A stretch of 41,889 nucleotides of DNA, taken from Treponema sp. Lineage in GTDB: Bacteria; Spirochaetota; Spirochaetia; Treponematales; Treponemataceae. The position numbers and the translations under genes were made by a program. Each line of letters starts with the position of its first letter. The first letter of the stretch is position 1. A model generated the notes under the pieces. It was not told the origin of the DNA and ran no database searches. It was given only the letters and a program-made list of their open reading frames with translations. This document shows positions 1 through 8,266 of the stretch, piece by piece. The DNA is taken from contig JAHAZJ010000073.1 of the NCBI GenBank assembly GCA_018385315.1, positions 1 through 41,889 on the forward strand. The letters are read 5' to 3'.

Positions 1-707
1 TTTTTGTTTCCTGCTCCAAGTTCTTTAGCCATGTCAGCAGCAACTTCTTTAATACGTGGGTCACCAGCGTGTTTGTTGAATGCTTCGAACAAGTCAAGTT
101 CTGAGTTTTCTTCGATTTCAACACCCAGGTTGTAAAGCTGTTTAATTGGTGCGTTACAAGCAAGGAAGTTTAATGGACGTGGACCGAAAGAAATAATCTT
201 CAAGTGATTCAAAGCGTATACAGCTTTTGCGATTGGTGCAAATTCATGAATCATATCTGCACACTGTTCAGCTGTTCCTACTGGATATTCAGGAATGTAA
301 GCTTTGATATTGCGGAGCTTAAGGTTGTAAGAAGCGTTGAGCATACCACAGTAAGCATCTCCACGACCCTGGATAAGTCCACCATTCTTAGATGTTTCTT
401 CCGCAGCTGCACAGAACATCTTTGGACCATCAAAGTGCTTAGCCAACAATGTTTCAGCAATTTCTGGACCGAAGTTTCCCAGGTAAACACAAAGTGCGTT
501 ACATCCAGCCTTCTTAATGTCTTCCAAAGCCTGAACCATATGGATTTCGCTTTCTACGATACAGATTGGACATTCGTAGATTTCGTCAGCTCCATATTTT
601 TTTGTGTAAGCTTCAACTAAAGCTTTTCTTCTGTTTACAGAAAGTGATTCTGGGAAACAGTCGCGGCTAACAGCTACGATACCAATCTTAATTTTTGGTT
701 TATTCAT
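1..707 (-). CDS. L-fucose/L-arabinose isomerase-like protein (COG2407-type), C-terminus cut off by window edge
   Basis: The reading frame starts at 707 (MNKPKIKIGIVAVSRDCFPE) after a good AGGAG ribosome site and stays open to the window edge, so about 235 N-terminal residues are visible and the C-terminus is missing. The N-terminal beta-alpha pattern (GIVAVSRDCFP, ECPICIVES, GCNALCVYLGNFGPE, KMFCAAAEET, GRGDAYCGMLNASYNL) matches the fucose isomerase-like family that interconverts aldoses and ketoses. The metal-binding C-terminal domain is outside the window, so catalytic competence and substrate cannot be judged. It has its own promoter (765-792). The DUF4867 gene, GH43 enzyme and xylulokinase nearby fit pentose or deoxy-sugar use. 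It could also be a non-catalytic paralogue. Family call is fairly sure; substrate unknown. Confidence 0.75.
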   Translation of the reverse strand, partial: MNKPKIKIGIVAVSRDCFPESLSVNRRKALVEAYTKKYGADEIYECPICIVESEIHMVQALEDIKKAGCNALCVYLGNFGPEIAETLLAKHFDGPKMFCAAAEETSKNGGLIQGRGDAYCGMLNASYNLKLRNIKAYIPEYPVGTAEQCADMIHEFAPIAKAVYALNHLKIISFGPRPLNFLACNAPIKQLYNLGVEIEENSELDLFEAFNKHAGDPRIKEVAADMAKELGAGNK

Positions 708-724
708 TTTTTGCTCCTATTTTT

Positions 725-744
725 AATCGTTTAAAAGAACGATT
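725..744. promoter_or_regulatory. Inverted repeat (AATCGTT-N6-AACGATT) in the leader of the isomerase-like gene
   Basis: Perfect 7-bp arms at 725-731 and 738-744 lie between the predicted transcription start (about 758) and the ribosome site of the isomerase-like gene. The CG-centred half sites resemble binding sites of LacI- or ROK-type sugar repressors. A binding role is inference. It could also form a small RNA hairpin in the leader. Confidence 0.35.
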
Positions 745-764
745 TTTTTCCTAATTTTAACTGA

Positions 765-792
765 ATTCTATATCTTTTATTACAGAAGTCAA
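765..792 (-). promoter_or_regulatory. Sigma-70-type promoter of the isomerase-like gene
   Basis: On the minus strand a TTGACT -35 box (787-792) and a TAGAAT -10 box (765-770) are separated by 16 bp. The predicted start near 758 gives a leader of about 50 nt containing the inverted repeat at 725-744. Confidence 0.55.
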
Positions 793-860
793 GCAGAGAT
801 TTTACCTATAATTTGTTTAAATTTTTCCGATTTTTTATTTTTCATAACATCATAACAAAT

Positions 861-3026
861 TCATTCCTCACTTTTTTTCAAAGGAGCTTTAAAACTCATT
901 TTTCTTGGAGTTGGAATATTATCAAACTGAACAGTATATGTATGCTTTGTTTCATCTATTTCTTTTATTGTACCTGTCCCTAAAATTCCATGAACAACCC
1001 GATCTCCCTCTTTTAATGAAGCCAGACTTGTCATTTTTGAAAGAAAAGAATTGCTATCATCAATATATCTTTTTGTGTTTTGCACAAGATTTTCTGGAAG
1101 TTCAACTTCGTAGTGCAAAAGAGACTTATCAACATCAAAAATAAATCTGGAAGGAAATCTGAAACCTATTGCCTGTTTTGTTCCTTCTGCTTCTGTTAAA
1201 TACAGCCTGTCTTTTGCACGTGTAAAAGCAACAAAAGCCAATCTGCGTTCTTCTTCCATAGAAGCCTGGCTATCTGTTTTTTTACTTGGAAACATGTTTT
1301 CATTCATACCAGCAATAAAAACAACAGGAAACTCCAGTCCTTTTGCAGTATGTATTGTCATGAATCGTATGCAGTCTTTTGATGTACCTAAATCTGCATT
1401 AGTATATAAAGCCGCATGTGAAAGATAATTCTCCAAAGAACATTCCTCTCCACAAGTTGTTTCATATTCATAAATAGACTGCTTTAATTCTGCAAGGTTA
1501 TCCAGTCTTTCCTGACTTCCTTCAGTTCTTAAAGCAAGCTCATAGCCAGAATCATTCATTAAATGGCTAAATACTTCTGAAATTTGGCGTTTAGAATAAC
1601 TTGCAGAATAATCTTCTACTAAATCAACAAAAGCCTTGGCCTTTGTGTTATTGAATATTTCATTATCTAAGTTTAATTTTAGGGCTTCGTACAAGCTGCC
1701 ACCGTTTTTTTCCACATATTCTTTTAAGAAATTCATACGACGCTCTCCAATATTTCTTTTGGGAGAGTTTACAACACGGATAAAAGACAAATCATCCTTA
1801 TAAGCTATCATTCGCAGATAACTTAAAGAATCCTTTATCTCTTTTCTGTCAAAAAAAGGTATTCCTGAAAACAATGTATATGGTATTTCTTTTTTTTGAA
1901 AAATCTCTTCTATATTTCTGCTAATAAAATGTGCTCTGTACAACACAACAATATCAGATGAAGAAAAACCCTGCTCCAATAATTCTTTTATAGTTTTCGC
2001 AATATATTCTGCTTCATCTTCTGCTGTCTTTCCATGATAGTATATAGGAAGAACAGGCTGTTCATTTTCTCTTGTTGCAATAAGATTTTTTTCTATTCGA
2101 GTTCTGTTTTTACTGATAAGAGAATTGGAAGCTGAAATTATGGGTGCTAACGAACGATAGTTTTTCATCATCATAATTGTTTTTGTATCAGGATGAGCTT
2201 TATCAAAATTCAATAAATAACCAACATCTGCACCACGCCAGGTATAAATTGTCTGATCTGGATCACCTACTATAAAAAGATTTTTATGATAATCGCACAA
2301 AACTTCCATTAATTCATATTGAATTTCATCAATATCCTGAAATTCATCAATCATGATGTACTCAAGTCTTTCCTGCCATTTCTGCCGAATCTGAGCATTC
2401 TGTTGAAAAATAAAAAGTGTAAATTTTATAAGATCATTGTAATCAAGGCCAAAACACTTTTTTTCCTGATACAAATACCCATAAAAAATAATATCATCAG
2501 TTTTTGTAGCATTTAAATATTTTTGATGAATTTCATCCAAAGACATGCATATCACATCTTTGTAATAAAAAGGTTCTTTATCCAACTTACGAATTTCTAT
2601 CATGTCCCTTGCAGCAGAAAAAGTCATCTGCCGTAAAGTAAGACCCCGCTCTTCATAAATAATCTGAAGCATTGCATCAATATCGGAATTGTCCAATACT
2701 AAAAAACTTTTTGGATATTGAACAGCATTGGAATCTTCTTGAAGTACACTTACACAAAAACCATGAAAAGTAGAAATATAACCTGTATCATTATCTCCAG
2801 TTAATTTTCTGATTCTGGTACGCATTTCGTTAGCGGATTTGTTTGTAAAAGTAACGCATAAAATATGAGAAGGCAATATTCCCATTTCATTAACCAAATA
2901 TGCAAAACGATGAGAAAGAGCCCTTGTTTTTCCAGAACCGGCACCTGCAATTACACGAACAAAGCCTTCTGTTGTTGTAACTGCCTGCAATTGTTCTTCA
3001 TTAAGTTCAGATAAATCCATATACAT
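861..3026 (-). CDS. uvrD: UvrD/PcrA-family superfamily 1 ATP-dependent DNA helicase
   Basis: A 3'-5' SF1A DNA helicase of the UvrD/PcrA/Rep group, acting in repair and clearance of replication blocks. Motifs in order: Walker A GAGSGKT, motif Ia VTFTNKSANEMR, Walker B YIMIDEFQDID, motif III FIVGDPDQTIYTWRGA, NYRS, motif V FMTIHTAKGLEFPVV and motif VI EEERRLAFVAFTRAKDRLYL. The C-terminus (GDRVVHGILGTGTIKEID) looks like the tudor-like tail of PcrA/UvrD. The frame is open upstream to 3122, but that extension runs through the terminator of the next gene. I prefer ATG 3026 (MYMDLSELNEEQLQAV), with ATG 3020 as alternative. No Shine-Dalgarno is seen; a TATACT box lies 6 nt before 3026. Length of 721 aa is normal for the family. 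uvrD versus pcrA naming is a convention here. Confidence 0.92.
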   Translation of the reverse strand: MYMDLSELNEEQLQAVTTTEGFVRVIAGAGSGKTRALSHRFAYLVNEMGILPSHILCVTFTNKSANEMRTRIRKLTGDNDTGYISTFHGFCVSVLQEDSNAVQYPKSFLVLDNSDIDAMLQIIYEERGLTLRQMTFSAARDMIEIRKLDKEPFYYKDVICMSLDEIHQKYLNATKTDDIIFYGYLYQEKKCFGLDYNDLIKFTLFIFQQNAQIRQKWQERLEYIMIDEFQDIDEIQYELMEVLCDYHKNLFIVGDPDQTIYTWRGADVGYLLNFDKAHPDTKTIMMMKNYRSLAPIISASNSLISKNRTRIEKNLIATRENEQPVLPIYYHGKTAEDEAEYIAKTIKELLEQGFSSSDIVVLYRAHFISRNIEEIFQKKEIPYTLFSGIPFFDRKEIKDSLSYLRMIAYKDDLSFIRVVNSPKRNIGERRMNFLKEYVEKNGGSLYEALKLNLDNEIFNNTKAKAFVDLVEDYSASYSKRQISEVFSHLMNDSGYELALRTEGSQERLDNLAELKQSIYEYETTCGEECSLENYLSHAALYTNADLGTSKDCIRFMTIHTAKGLEFPVVFIAGMNENMFPSKKTDSQASMEEERRLAFVAFTRAKDRLYLTEAEGTKQAIGFRFPSRFIFDVDKSLLHYEVELPENLVQNTKRYIDDSNSFLSKMTSLASLKEGDRVVHGILGTGTIKEIDETKHTYTVQFDNIPTPRKMSFKAPLKKSEE

Positions 3027-3032
3027 TAATAT

Positions 3033-3038
3033 AGTATA
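3033..3038 (-). promoter_or_regulatory. -10 box of the helicase gene, suggesting a leaderless mRNA
   Basis: Minus-strand TATACT ends 6 nt before ATG 3026, so a transcript would begin at or next to the start codon. No convincing -35 box is seen. Confidence 0.3.
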
Positions 3039-3093
3039 AATATTTTTGTAACACAAGTTTAGAACAATAAACCGGGTCACAATTTGACATGGC

Positions 3094-3132
3094 AAAAAAA
3101 AGGAATTGCACTTTCCCCGCACAATTCCTTTT
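3094..3132 (-). terminator. Rho-independent terminator of the DUF4867 gene
   Basis: An 11-bp stem (3122-3132 with 3098-3108) is followed on the minus strand by a run of at least seven T (3094-3100). It sits 30 nt after the DUF4867 stop codon and excludes the longest upstream start of the helicase gene. Confidence 0.85.
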
Positions 3133-3162
3133 ATAATTTATATGCCTGATTTTAACAAAACA

Positions 3163-3810
3163 CTATTTTGCAATATCAATATTAACGCCTTCCAAACCAA
3201 CGAAAGCACCAGATTTAGCTTCATTTGTATCTGGATGAGCAATGAGCCACTTGTTACGTGCCCACAGCAATTTATCTTCAAGATTTTTTTCTTCAATCTT
3301 TGGTTTTTCTGTATTTGTGTCTTTTGGAAGAACAATAATTACACGGAAACCGTCAGTTACTACTTTACCATTTTTTACAGCATTACATGGTGCATAGTGC
3401 AATGTTGTTTCATAAACCTGAACAACAGTTCCTGCTGGAGCATAAAAAGCTTCAACCATAGAAGTACTTAATTTGCCATTTTTTACTGCCTGTAAAGGAG
3501 CAACTAAAAGAACGATATCACTTGAAGGAATATTTAATTCTGATCCACGGTGCCATTCAAGACAATTCAATTTTGTATTATTACCATTACAGTATCCAAT
3601 CTGAATTGGCATTCCACCATAAGCATTTTCGCTAAATTCTTTTGCAATTGGTAAAGCTTCAAGACCTGCATCACCTGGTTCATAAATTACTGCATCAGCT
3701 GGTTTTTTAGTTGTTTCATCCAATTTTTTTAATAGCTCTGTTACATCATAACCAGAAAGAACCTTTCCGTATTTTTCAAAAGAATGAGAAAAAACTGATT
3801 TAATACGCAT
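3163..3810 (-). CDS. DUF4867 family protein (sugar-locus associated, function unknown)
   Basis: A 215-aa soluble protein that I recognise as the DUF4867 family from conserved stretches such as MPIQIGYCNGNNTKLNCLEWHR, SSDIVLLVAPLQ, VEAFYAPAGTVVQVYETTLHYAPC and DKLLWARNKWLIAHPD. The family is predicted to be cupin-like and is often found near sugar isomerase and kinase genes; its biochemical role is unknown to me. The start at 3810 follows an AGGAG ribosome site (ATAGGAGTAATAAAAAA). A TATAAT-like -10 element lies at 3842-3847. It sits in the same orientation as the isomerase-like gene but is separated from it by the helicase and is closed by a strong terminator, so it is probably monocistronic. 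It is divergent from the GH43 gene, which suggests shared sugar-related control. Confidence 0.75.
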   Translation of the reverse strand: MRIKSVFSHSFEKYGKVLSGYDVTELLKKLDETTKKPADAVIYEPGDAGLEALPIAKEFSENAYGGMPIQIGYCNGNNTKLNCLEWHRGSELNIPSSDIVLLVAPLQAVKNGKLSTSMVEAFYAPAGTVVQVYETTLHYAPCNAVKNGKVVTDGFRVIIVLPKDTNTEKPKIEEKNLEDKLLWARNKWLIAHPDTNEAKSGAFVGLEGVNIDIAK

Positions 3811-3917
3811 TTTTTTATTACTCCTATTTCCACCTTAATGGATTATAAAACTATTTTAACACCCAATATGAGAATTTGCATTAGGTAAAATTCCTATTTT
3901 TTTTTATTTTTTTGTTC

Positions 3918-3923
3918 TATAAT
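3918..3923 (+). promoter_or_regulatory. -10 box of the GH43 gene, suggesting a leaderless mRNA
   Basis: A consensus TATAAT ends 6 nt before ATG 3930. There is no Shine-Dalgarno in the T-rich upstream sequence. The -35 region is AT-rich and not recognisable. Confidence 0.4.
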
Positions 3924-3929
3924 TATGTT

Positions 3930-5447
3930 ATGAGTATTTATAAAACCGGTTCCGCTAATATTATTTGTTCAGATTATCCAGATCCTGATATTATTCGTGT
4001 TGATGATGCTTATTACATGGTAAGTACAACAATGTATTTTTTTCCAGGATGTGTAATTCTTCGTTCATATAATCTTCTTGATTGGGAATTCTGTTCTTAT
4101 GTTTTTGACCAATTAGAAGATACTCCAGGTCAAAAGCTTGAAGATAATAGGGGAGTGTATGGAAGAGGGATGTGGGCAGCCTGTCTTCGTCATCATAACA
4201 ATAAATTTTATGTAAGTTTTGTTGCAAATGATACACAAAAAACTTATTTATATACAGCAGATTCAATTACTGGACCCTGGACTAAATCTAATATCCAGGG
4301 CTTTTATCATGATATGTCGATTTTATTTGATGATGATGGCAGAGTTTTTGTAACTCATGGAAATATGAATATTCATCTGATAGAACTAAAAGAAGATTTA
4401 TCTGGACCAAAGGAAAATGGTATTGATAAAATCATTATTCAGGATATTCCCGAAAAAGTTTGCCTTGGTTATGAAGGCAGTCATTTTTATAAAATCAATA
4501 ATAAATATTATATTTTTCTTATTCATTTTCCCAATGGTAAATATCGTACTCAAGCATGTTTTGTATCTGATAAAATTGAAGGACCTTATATTGGACAAGA
4601 TGTTCTTTGTGCAGATTATAAAAATTGGAATAGTGGAATTGCACAAGGTGGAATAGTCCAGACCCCAGACCACAAATGGTATGGCATCTTATTTCAAGAC
4701 CACGGAGCTTTGGGAAGAATGCCTGTTTTAGTTCCTGTAGTTTTTGATGAAAATAATTTCCCAGTTTTTGGGGAAACAACAGCGTCTCCAGAAGAAGTTA
4801 CAGTATTAGATAACCGACCAGATTATAAATATGCGCCTCTTTACAGTAATGATTTTTTAAATCCTGCCTGGCAATGGAATCACTATCCTAACAAAAAGCT
4901 TGTTTCTGTTTCTTCTGAAAAATTATGCATTACAACAAATAAGCTTGTAAAAAATATTACTCAATGTGCTAATACTTATACACAGAGAGTTTTTACAGAA
5001 CATTGTGAAGGGTCTGTTTTTTTAAATGCTTCTAACATGAAAAATGGAGATTTTGCTGGTCTTTGTGCCTTAGAAAGTGAATATGCTTTTATAGGACTTA
5101 CAAAAGAAAATGATCAGTTTTATCTTGTAAAAGCAACTCACACTTCAAAACACAGCCCCTGGACTATGAATGTTTATGATGATGAAGAACCTGGGATTGT
5201 GGAGAAGAGGCAGGTGTCTTCATCTTCAATTAATCTGAAGATTGCATTTAATTTAGAAAAAGATGTTCAGCAGGCAACCTTATTTTATGCCAATGATAAC
5301 TCTCCATTTAACCAGCTAGGCACACCCGTTCCTCTCCGTTTTACTTTAGATCATTTTACAGGTGTAAGATTTGGACTTTTCTATTATTCAACAAAGGAAT
5401 CTGGTGGACAAATAGAATTTTCTGTTTTTAAAATAACAATCTGTTAG
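3930..5447 (+). CDS. Glycoside hydrolase family 43 enzyme (beta-xylosidase/arabinofuranosidase type)
   Basis: A 505-aa enzyme without a signal peptide, so it should act in the cytoplasm on imported xylo- or arabino-oligosaccharides. The N-terminal five-bladed propeller shows SDYPDPDIIRVDDAYYMVST (base Asp18), GRGMWAACLRHHNNKFYVSF, the HDMSILFDDDGRVFVTHG segment with the supporting Asp, and GYEGSHFYKINNKYYIFL with the acid Glu. The C-terminal 200 residues fit the concanavalin-like sandwich found in many GH43 xylosidases. I chose ATG 3930 over the upstream in-frame TTG at 3912 because 3930 begins the typical N-terminus and the TATAAT box overlaps the longer version. Downstream xylB would use xylulose made from released xylose. 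Exact substrate cannot be read from the sequence. Confidence 0.88.
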   Translation: MSIYKTGSANIICSDYPDPDIIRVDDAYYMVSTTMYFFPGCVILRSYNLLDWEFCSYVFDQLEDTPGQKLEDNRGVYGRGMWAACLRHHNNKFYVSFVANDTQKTYLYTADSITGPWTKSNIQGFYHDMSILFDDDGRVFVTHGNMNIHLIELKEDLSGPKENGIDKIIIQDIPEKVCLGYEGSHFYKINNKYYIFLIHFPNGKYRTQACFVSDKIEGPYIGQDVLCADYKNWNSGIAQGGIVQTPDHKWYGILFQDHGALGRMPVLVPVVFDENNFPVFGETTASPEEVTVLDNRPDYKYAPLYSNDFLNPAWQWNHYPNKKLVSVSSEKLCITTNKLVKNITQCANTYTQRVFTEHCEGSVFLNASNMKNGDFAGLCALESEYAFIGLTKENDQFYLVKATHTSKHSPWTMNVYDDEEPGIVEKRQVSSSSINLKIAFNLEKDVQQATLFYANDNSPFNQLGTPVPLRFTLDHFTGVRFGLFYYSTKESGGQIEFSVFKITIC

Positions 5448-5499
5448 CCCTATGGATAAAATAATATGCTTCTTTTATAATTCATTCATAAATTGAATT

Positions 5500-6213
5500 A
5501 TGGCAATAGAAACTTTTAACCGAACAGAAATAAAATATCTGCTTACAACAAAACAAAAAGATTCCCTCCTTTCTCTTTTATCACAATATATGGATTGCGA
5601 TAAGTTTAATAAGAATAATAAACCATATACTATATGCAATCTTTATTTAGATACACCTGCAGATGAATTAATAATTCGTTCCCTAGAAAAACCAATTTTC
5701 AAAGAAAAAATCAGATTAAGAAGCTATGGTCCTGTTTCTTTATCTGACACTGTTTTTTTGGAAAGTAAAAAAAAATATAACAAAGTTGTAAACAAAAGAA
5801 GATCCAGCTGCAGTTTAGAAGCGGCATATAATTATTTTTCAACAGGAGTTCTTCCAATTTGTGAAAACTCAAATTTACAGGTTTTAAAAGAAATTGATCA
5901 TACAATGAAATTTTATAAATTAAAACCAAAAGTTTTTCTTTCATATGACAGATTTGCTTTTTTTGAAAAAAATAACTCTGACTTTAGAGTAACTATAGAT
6001 CAAAATATTCAAACAAGAAGACATGATCTTGATTTACAAATTCCACCTTCAGGAACTCAGCTTTTAGAAAAAGATCAATGGCTTTTAGAAGCAAAAGCCT
6101 TTAAATCTTTTCCTCTATGGTTTGTTCAATTTCTTTCTGAAAAAAATATTAATTGTACTTCTTTTTCAAAATACGGTACTGAATATAAAAAATATATAGG
6201 AGCTATTTTATGA
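5500..6213 (+). CDS. VTC-domain polyphosphate polymerase family protein
   Basis: A 237-aa protein with the bacterial VTC-like fold of the triphosphate tunnel superfamily, related to the catalytic domain of yeast Vtc4, which makes polyphosphate from ATP. Visible family motifs are NRTEIKYLLT near the N-terminus, CNLYLDTP, KEKIRLRSYGP, VFLESKKKYNKVVNKRR, KPKVFLSYDRFAFF, FRVTIDQNI, QWLLEAK and TSFSKYGTEYKKYIG; the alternating basic and acidic residues line the expected tunnel. It overlaps the following DUF4956 gene by 4 nt (ATGA), so the two are translationally coupled. No strong Shine-Dalgarno precedes ATG 5500; a TATAAT at 5476-5481 would give a leader of about 12 nt. Activity on polyphosphate is a family-based inference. 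Confidence 0.82.
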   Translation: MAIETFNRTEIKYLLTTKQKDSLLSLLSQYMDCDKFNKNNKPYTICNLYLDTPADELIIRSLEKPIFKEKIRLRSYGPVSLSDTVFLESKKKYNKVVNKRRSSCSLEAAYNYFSTGVLPICENSNLQVLKEIDHTMKFYKLKPKVFLSYDRFAFFEKNNSDFRVTIDQNIQTRRHDLDLQIPPSGTQLLEKDQWLLEAKAFKSFPLWFVQFLSEKNINCTSFSKYGTEYKKYIGAIL

Positions 6214-6881
6214 GTGATTTATTAAACGGTTTTGCAATTGGAGAAAATGAAATCAATATTCTTTTTAATATTTTCCTTGCTTCCGTAGCAGGCATTATTA
6301 TTATGCTTAGTTATGTTTTTGGCCATAAAGATAAAAAATATTCCAAAAACTTTGCTATTACAATTTTATTGTTTCCAATTATTATGACCGTTGTAATTCC
6401 TTTTATTGCAACCGATTTGAAAAAAGCTGTTTCTCTTGCTGGCGTTTTTGCTTTAGTAAGATTTAGAAGTATTCCAGGTGATTCAAAGGATATTCTTTAT
6501 GTTTTCTTTGCCCTGTCAGTTGGAATTATTATTGGCTTAAACAGCTATATCATCGCTTTCGTACTTACAATCCTCGTTTCTGTTATGTTTGTTTTGTTAC
6601 AAAAAAACTGGAAATCAAGTAATACACAAACTCTTAAAATCACCATTCCAGAAAACATGGATTACTGCGGTGTATTTGATGATATTTTTAAAAAATATCT
6701 GAATGGTTACAGTGTACAAAATGTTCGCACTTCAAATATGGGAACTCTTTTTACTATTTCCTATGTAATCGAACCAAAAAATAATATTGATGTAAAAGCA
6801 TTTATAGATGAACTTAGAACAAGAAATGGTAACCTTTCTATCATCATTTCTGACCATGAAGCAGAAGGCTCTATTCTTTAA
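6210..6881 (+). CDS. DUF4956 integral membrane protein, partner of the VTC protein
   Basis: A 223-aa protein with about four hydrophobic segments in the first 130 residues (near residues 18-38, 45-66, 98-112 and 115-130), then a soluble C-terminal domain of about 85 residues with a beta-alpha-beta look. The loop AVSLAGVFALVRFRSIPGDSKDILYVFFAL is the family hallmark of DUF4956. These proteins are regularly encoded next to VTC-domain proteins, and a role in membrane export or anchoring of polyphosphate synthesis has been suggested from context only. The start overlaps the VTC stop codon in an ATGA arrangement. An AT-only hairpin at its 3' end may terminate the pair. Confidence 0.82.
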   Translation: MSDLLNGFAIGENEINILFNIFLASVAGIIIMLSYVFGHKDKKYSKNFAITILLFPIIMTVVIPFIATDLKKAVSLAGVFALVRFRSIPGDSKDILYVFFALSVGIIIGLNSYIIAFVLTILVSVMFVLLQKNWKSSNTQTLKITIPENMDYCGVFDDIFKKYLNGYSVQNVRTSNMGTLFTISYVIEPKNNIDVKAFIDELRTRNGNLSIIISDHEAEGSIL

Positions 6882-6899
6882 AAAAACATTTTTTTTAAA
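6877..6899 (+). terminator. Possible AT-only terminator of the VTC-DUF4956 operon
   Basis: TTTAAAAAAA pairs perfectly with TTTTTTTAAA over a 3-nt loop and contains the stop codon. All pairs are A-T, so it is weak as a hairpin, but the right arm is U-rich. Confidence 0.3.
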
Positions 6900-6917
6900 T
6901 ATAACTCATAAATATTA

Positions 6918-6946
6918 TTGAAAATAAAAACCGATTTTGAGATAAT
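6918..6946 (+). promoter_or_regulatory. Sigma-70-type promoter of lysA
   Basis: TTGAAA (6918-6923) and GATAAT (6941-6946) are 17 bp apart. The predicted start at about 6953 falls at the CGGAG ribosome site, giving a very short leader of about 12 nt. Confidence 0.55.
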
Positions 6947-6964
6947 TTTCACGGAGTAATTTTT

Positions 6965-8230
6965 ATGAGTTGTAATTTCCCATTAAACAAAAATCAGTTG
7001 GATAATTTGATTAAAGATTTTCCAACACCATTCTACTTGTATGATGAAAAAGCTATTCGTGAAAACATGAAGCGCTTCACAAAAGCTTTCAGCATTTTCC
7101 CAGTATTCAGAGAACACTTTGCCGTAAAAGCATGTCCAAACCCATATCTGCTTAAAATTCTTGCAGATGAAGGTTGTGGAGCCGACTGTTCTTCATTACC
7201 AGAGCTTATGCTTTCTGAAATGGCAGGTATTGAAGGAAAGCATGTAATTTTCACTTCAAACGAAACACCAGCTAATGAATACAAATACGCATATGAAAGA
7301 GGTAATATTATCAATCTTGATGATATTACTCATATTGAATACTTAAAAAACCATCTTGGTAAATTACCAGACACAATTTGTTTCCGTTATAACCCAGGTC
7401 CTGAAAAACAGGGCTGTAACTCCATTATTGGAAAACCAGAAGAAGCAAAATATGGTCTTACACGCCCACAGATTTTAGAAGCATACAAAATTTGTAAAGC
7501 TGAAGGTGTAAAACATTTTGGTCTTCATACAATGGTAGCCTCAAATGAATTAAATCCATCTTTCTTTGTTGATACTGCTAAACTTCTTTTTGAATTATGT
7601 GCAGAAATCCAGGAAAAATGTGGTGTTCGTATTGAATTTGTTGACCTTGGTGGCGGACTTGGTATTCCTTACAAACCAGACCAGAAAGCCGTAGATTATG
7701 ATGTTGTTGCAAAAGGAATTCGTGCTGAATATGACCGTGTTGTTGTTCCAGCCGGCCTTGATCCATTGGAAATCTACTGGGAATGTGGCCGTCCTATTAC
7801 TGGCCCTTATGGATGGCTTGTTACAACTGCCATTCATCAAAAACATATTTACCGCGAATATATTGCCGTAGATTCATGTATGGCTGATTTAATGCGTCCT
7901 GGTATGTATGGTTCTTACCACGAAGTAACTGTAAGTGGTAAAGAAAATGCTCCAAAAACTGAAGTTTATGATGTTGTTGGTTCTCTTTGTGAAAACTGTG
8001 ATAAATTTGCTGTTCAGCGTCAATTACCAAAAATTGATATGGGAGACCACGTAATTATTCATGATGCAGGAGCACACGGAAGAGCAATGGGCTTTAACTA
8101 CAACGGTAAACTTCGTTGTGGAGAAGTTTTAATGCGACCAGATGGAACATTCAAAGAAATACGCCGTCGTGAAACTATAGATGACCTCTTTGCAACATTA
8201 GATTTGAAGGGCGTAAAAAACTTTAATTAA
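6965..8230 (+). CDS. lysA: Diaminopimelate decarboxylase
   Basis: A 421-aa PLP-dependent decarboxylase of the alanine-racemase fold that converts meso-diaminopimelate to L-lysine. The PLP lysine is Lys55 in EHFAVKACPNPYLLK. Other family motifs are GLHTMVASN (HxG region), EFVDLGGGLGIPY (phosphate-binding glycine loop), ECGRPITGPYG (EPGR equivalent), SLCENCDKF (the active-site Cys motif CESxD equivalent) and HDAGAHGRAMGFNYNGKLR. The motif variants (CGR instead of PGR, CENCD) leave room for a related decarboxylase such as carboxynorspermidine decarboxylase, but the length and order fit LysA best. It has its own promoter and a CGGAG site 8 nt before ATG. No other lysine gene is in the window. Confidence 0.85.
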   Translation: MSCNFPLNKNQLDNLIKDFPTPFYLYDEKAIRENMKRFTKAFSIFPVFREHFAVKACPNPYLLKILADEGCGADCSSLPELMLSEMAGIEGKHVIFTSNETPANEYKYAYERGNIINLDDITHIEYLKNHLGKLPDTICFRYNPGPEKQGCNSIIGKPEEAKYGLTRPQILEAYKICKAEGVKHFGLHTMVASNELNPSFFVDTAKLLFELCAEIQEKCGVRIEFVDLGGGLGIPYKPDQKAVDYDVVAKGIRAEYDRVVVPAGLDPLEIYWECGRPITGPYGWLVTTAIHQKHIYREYIAVDSCMADLMRPGMYGSYHEVTVSGKENAPKTEVYDVVGSLCENCDKFAVQRQLPKIDMGDHVIIHDAGAHGRAMGFNYNGKLRCGEVLMRPDGTFKEIRRRETIDDLFATLDLKGVKNFN

Positions 8231-8266
8231 ATCTAACATGATAAAATTATAGTATGAGAGGTTAAA

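Noticed and set aside
204-620. A 138-residue plus-strand open frame
   Set aside because: It lies antisense to the isomerase-like gene, whose translation is clearly conserved. The antisense frame has no ribosome site or motif.
3027-3122. Longer N-terminus for the helicase (start at 3122)
   Set aside because: It would run through the terminator of the DUF4867 gene and adds residues unlike any UvrD N-terminus.
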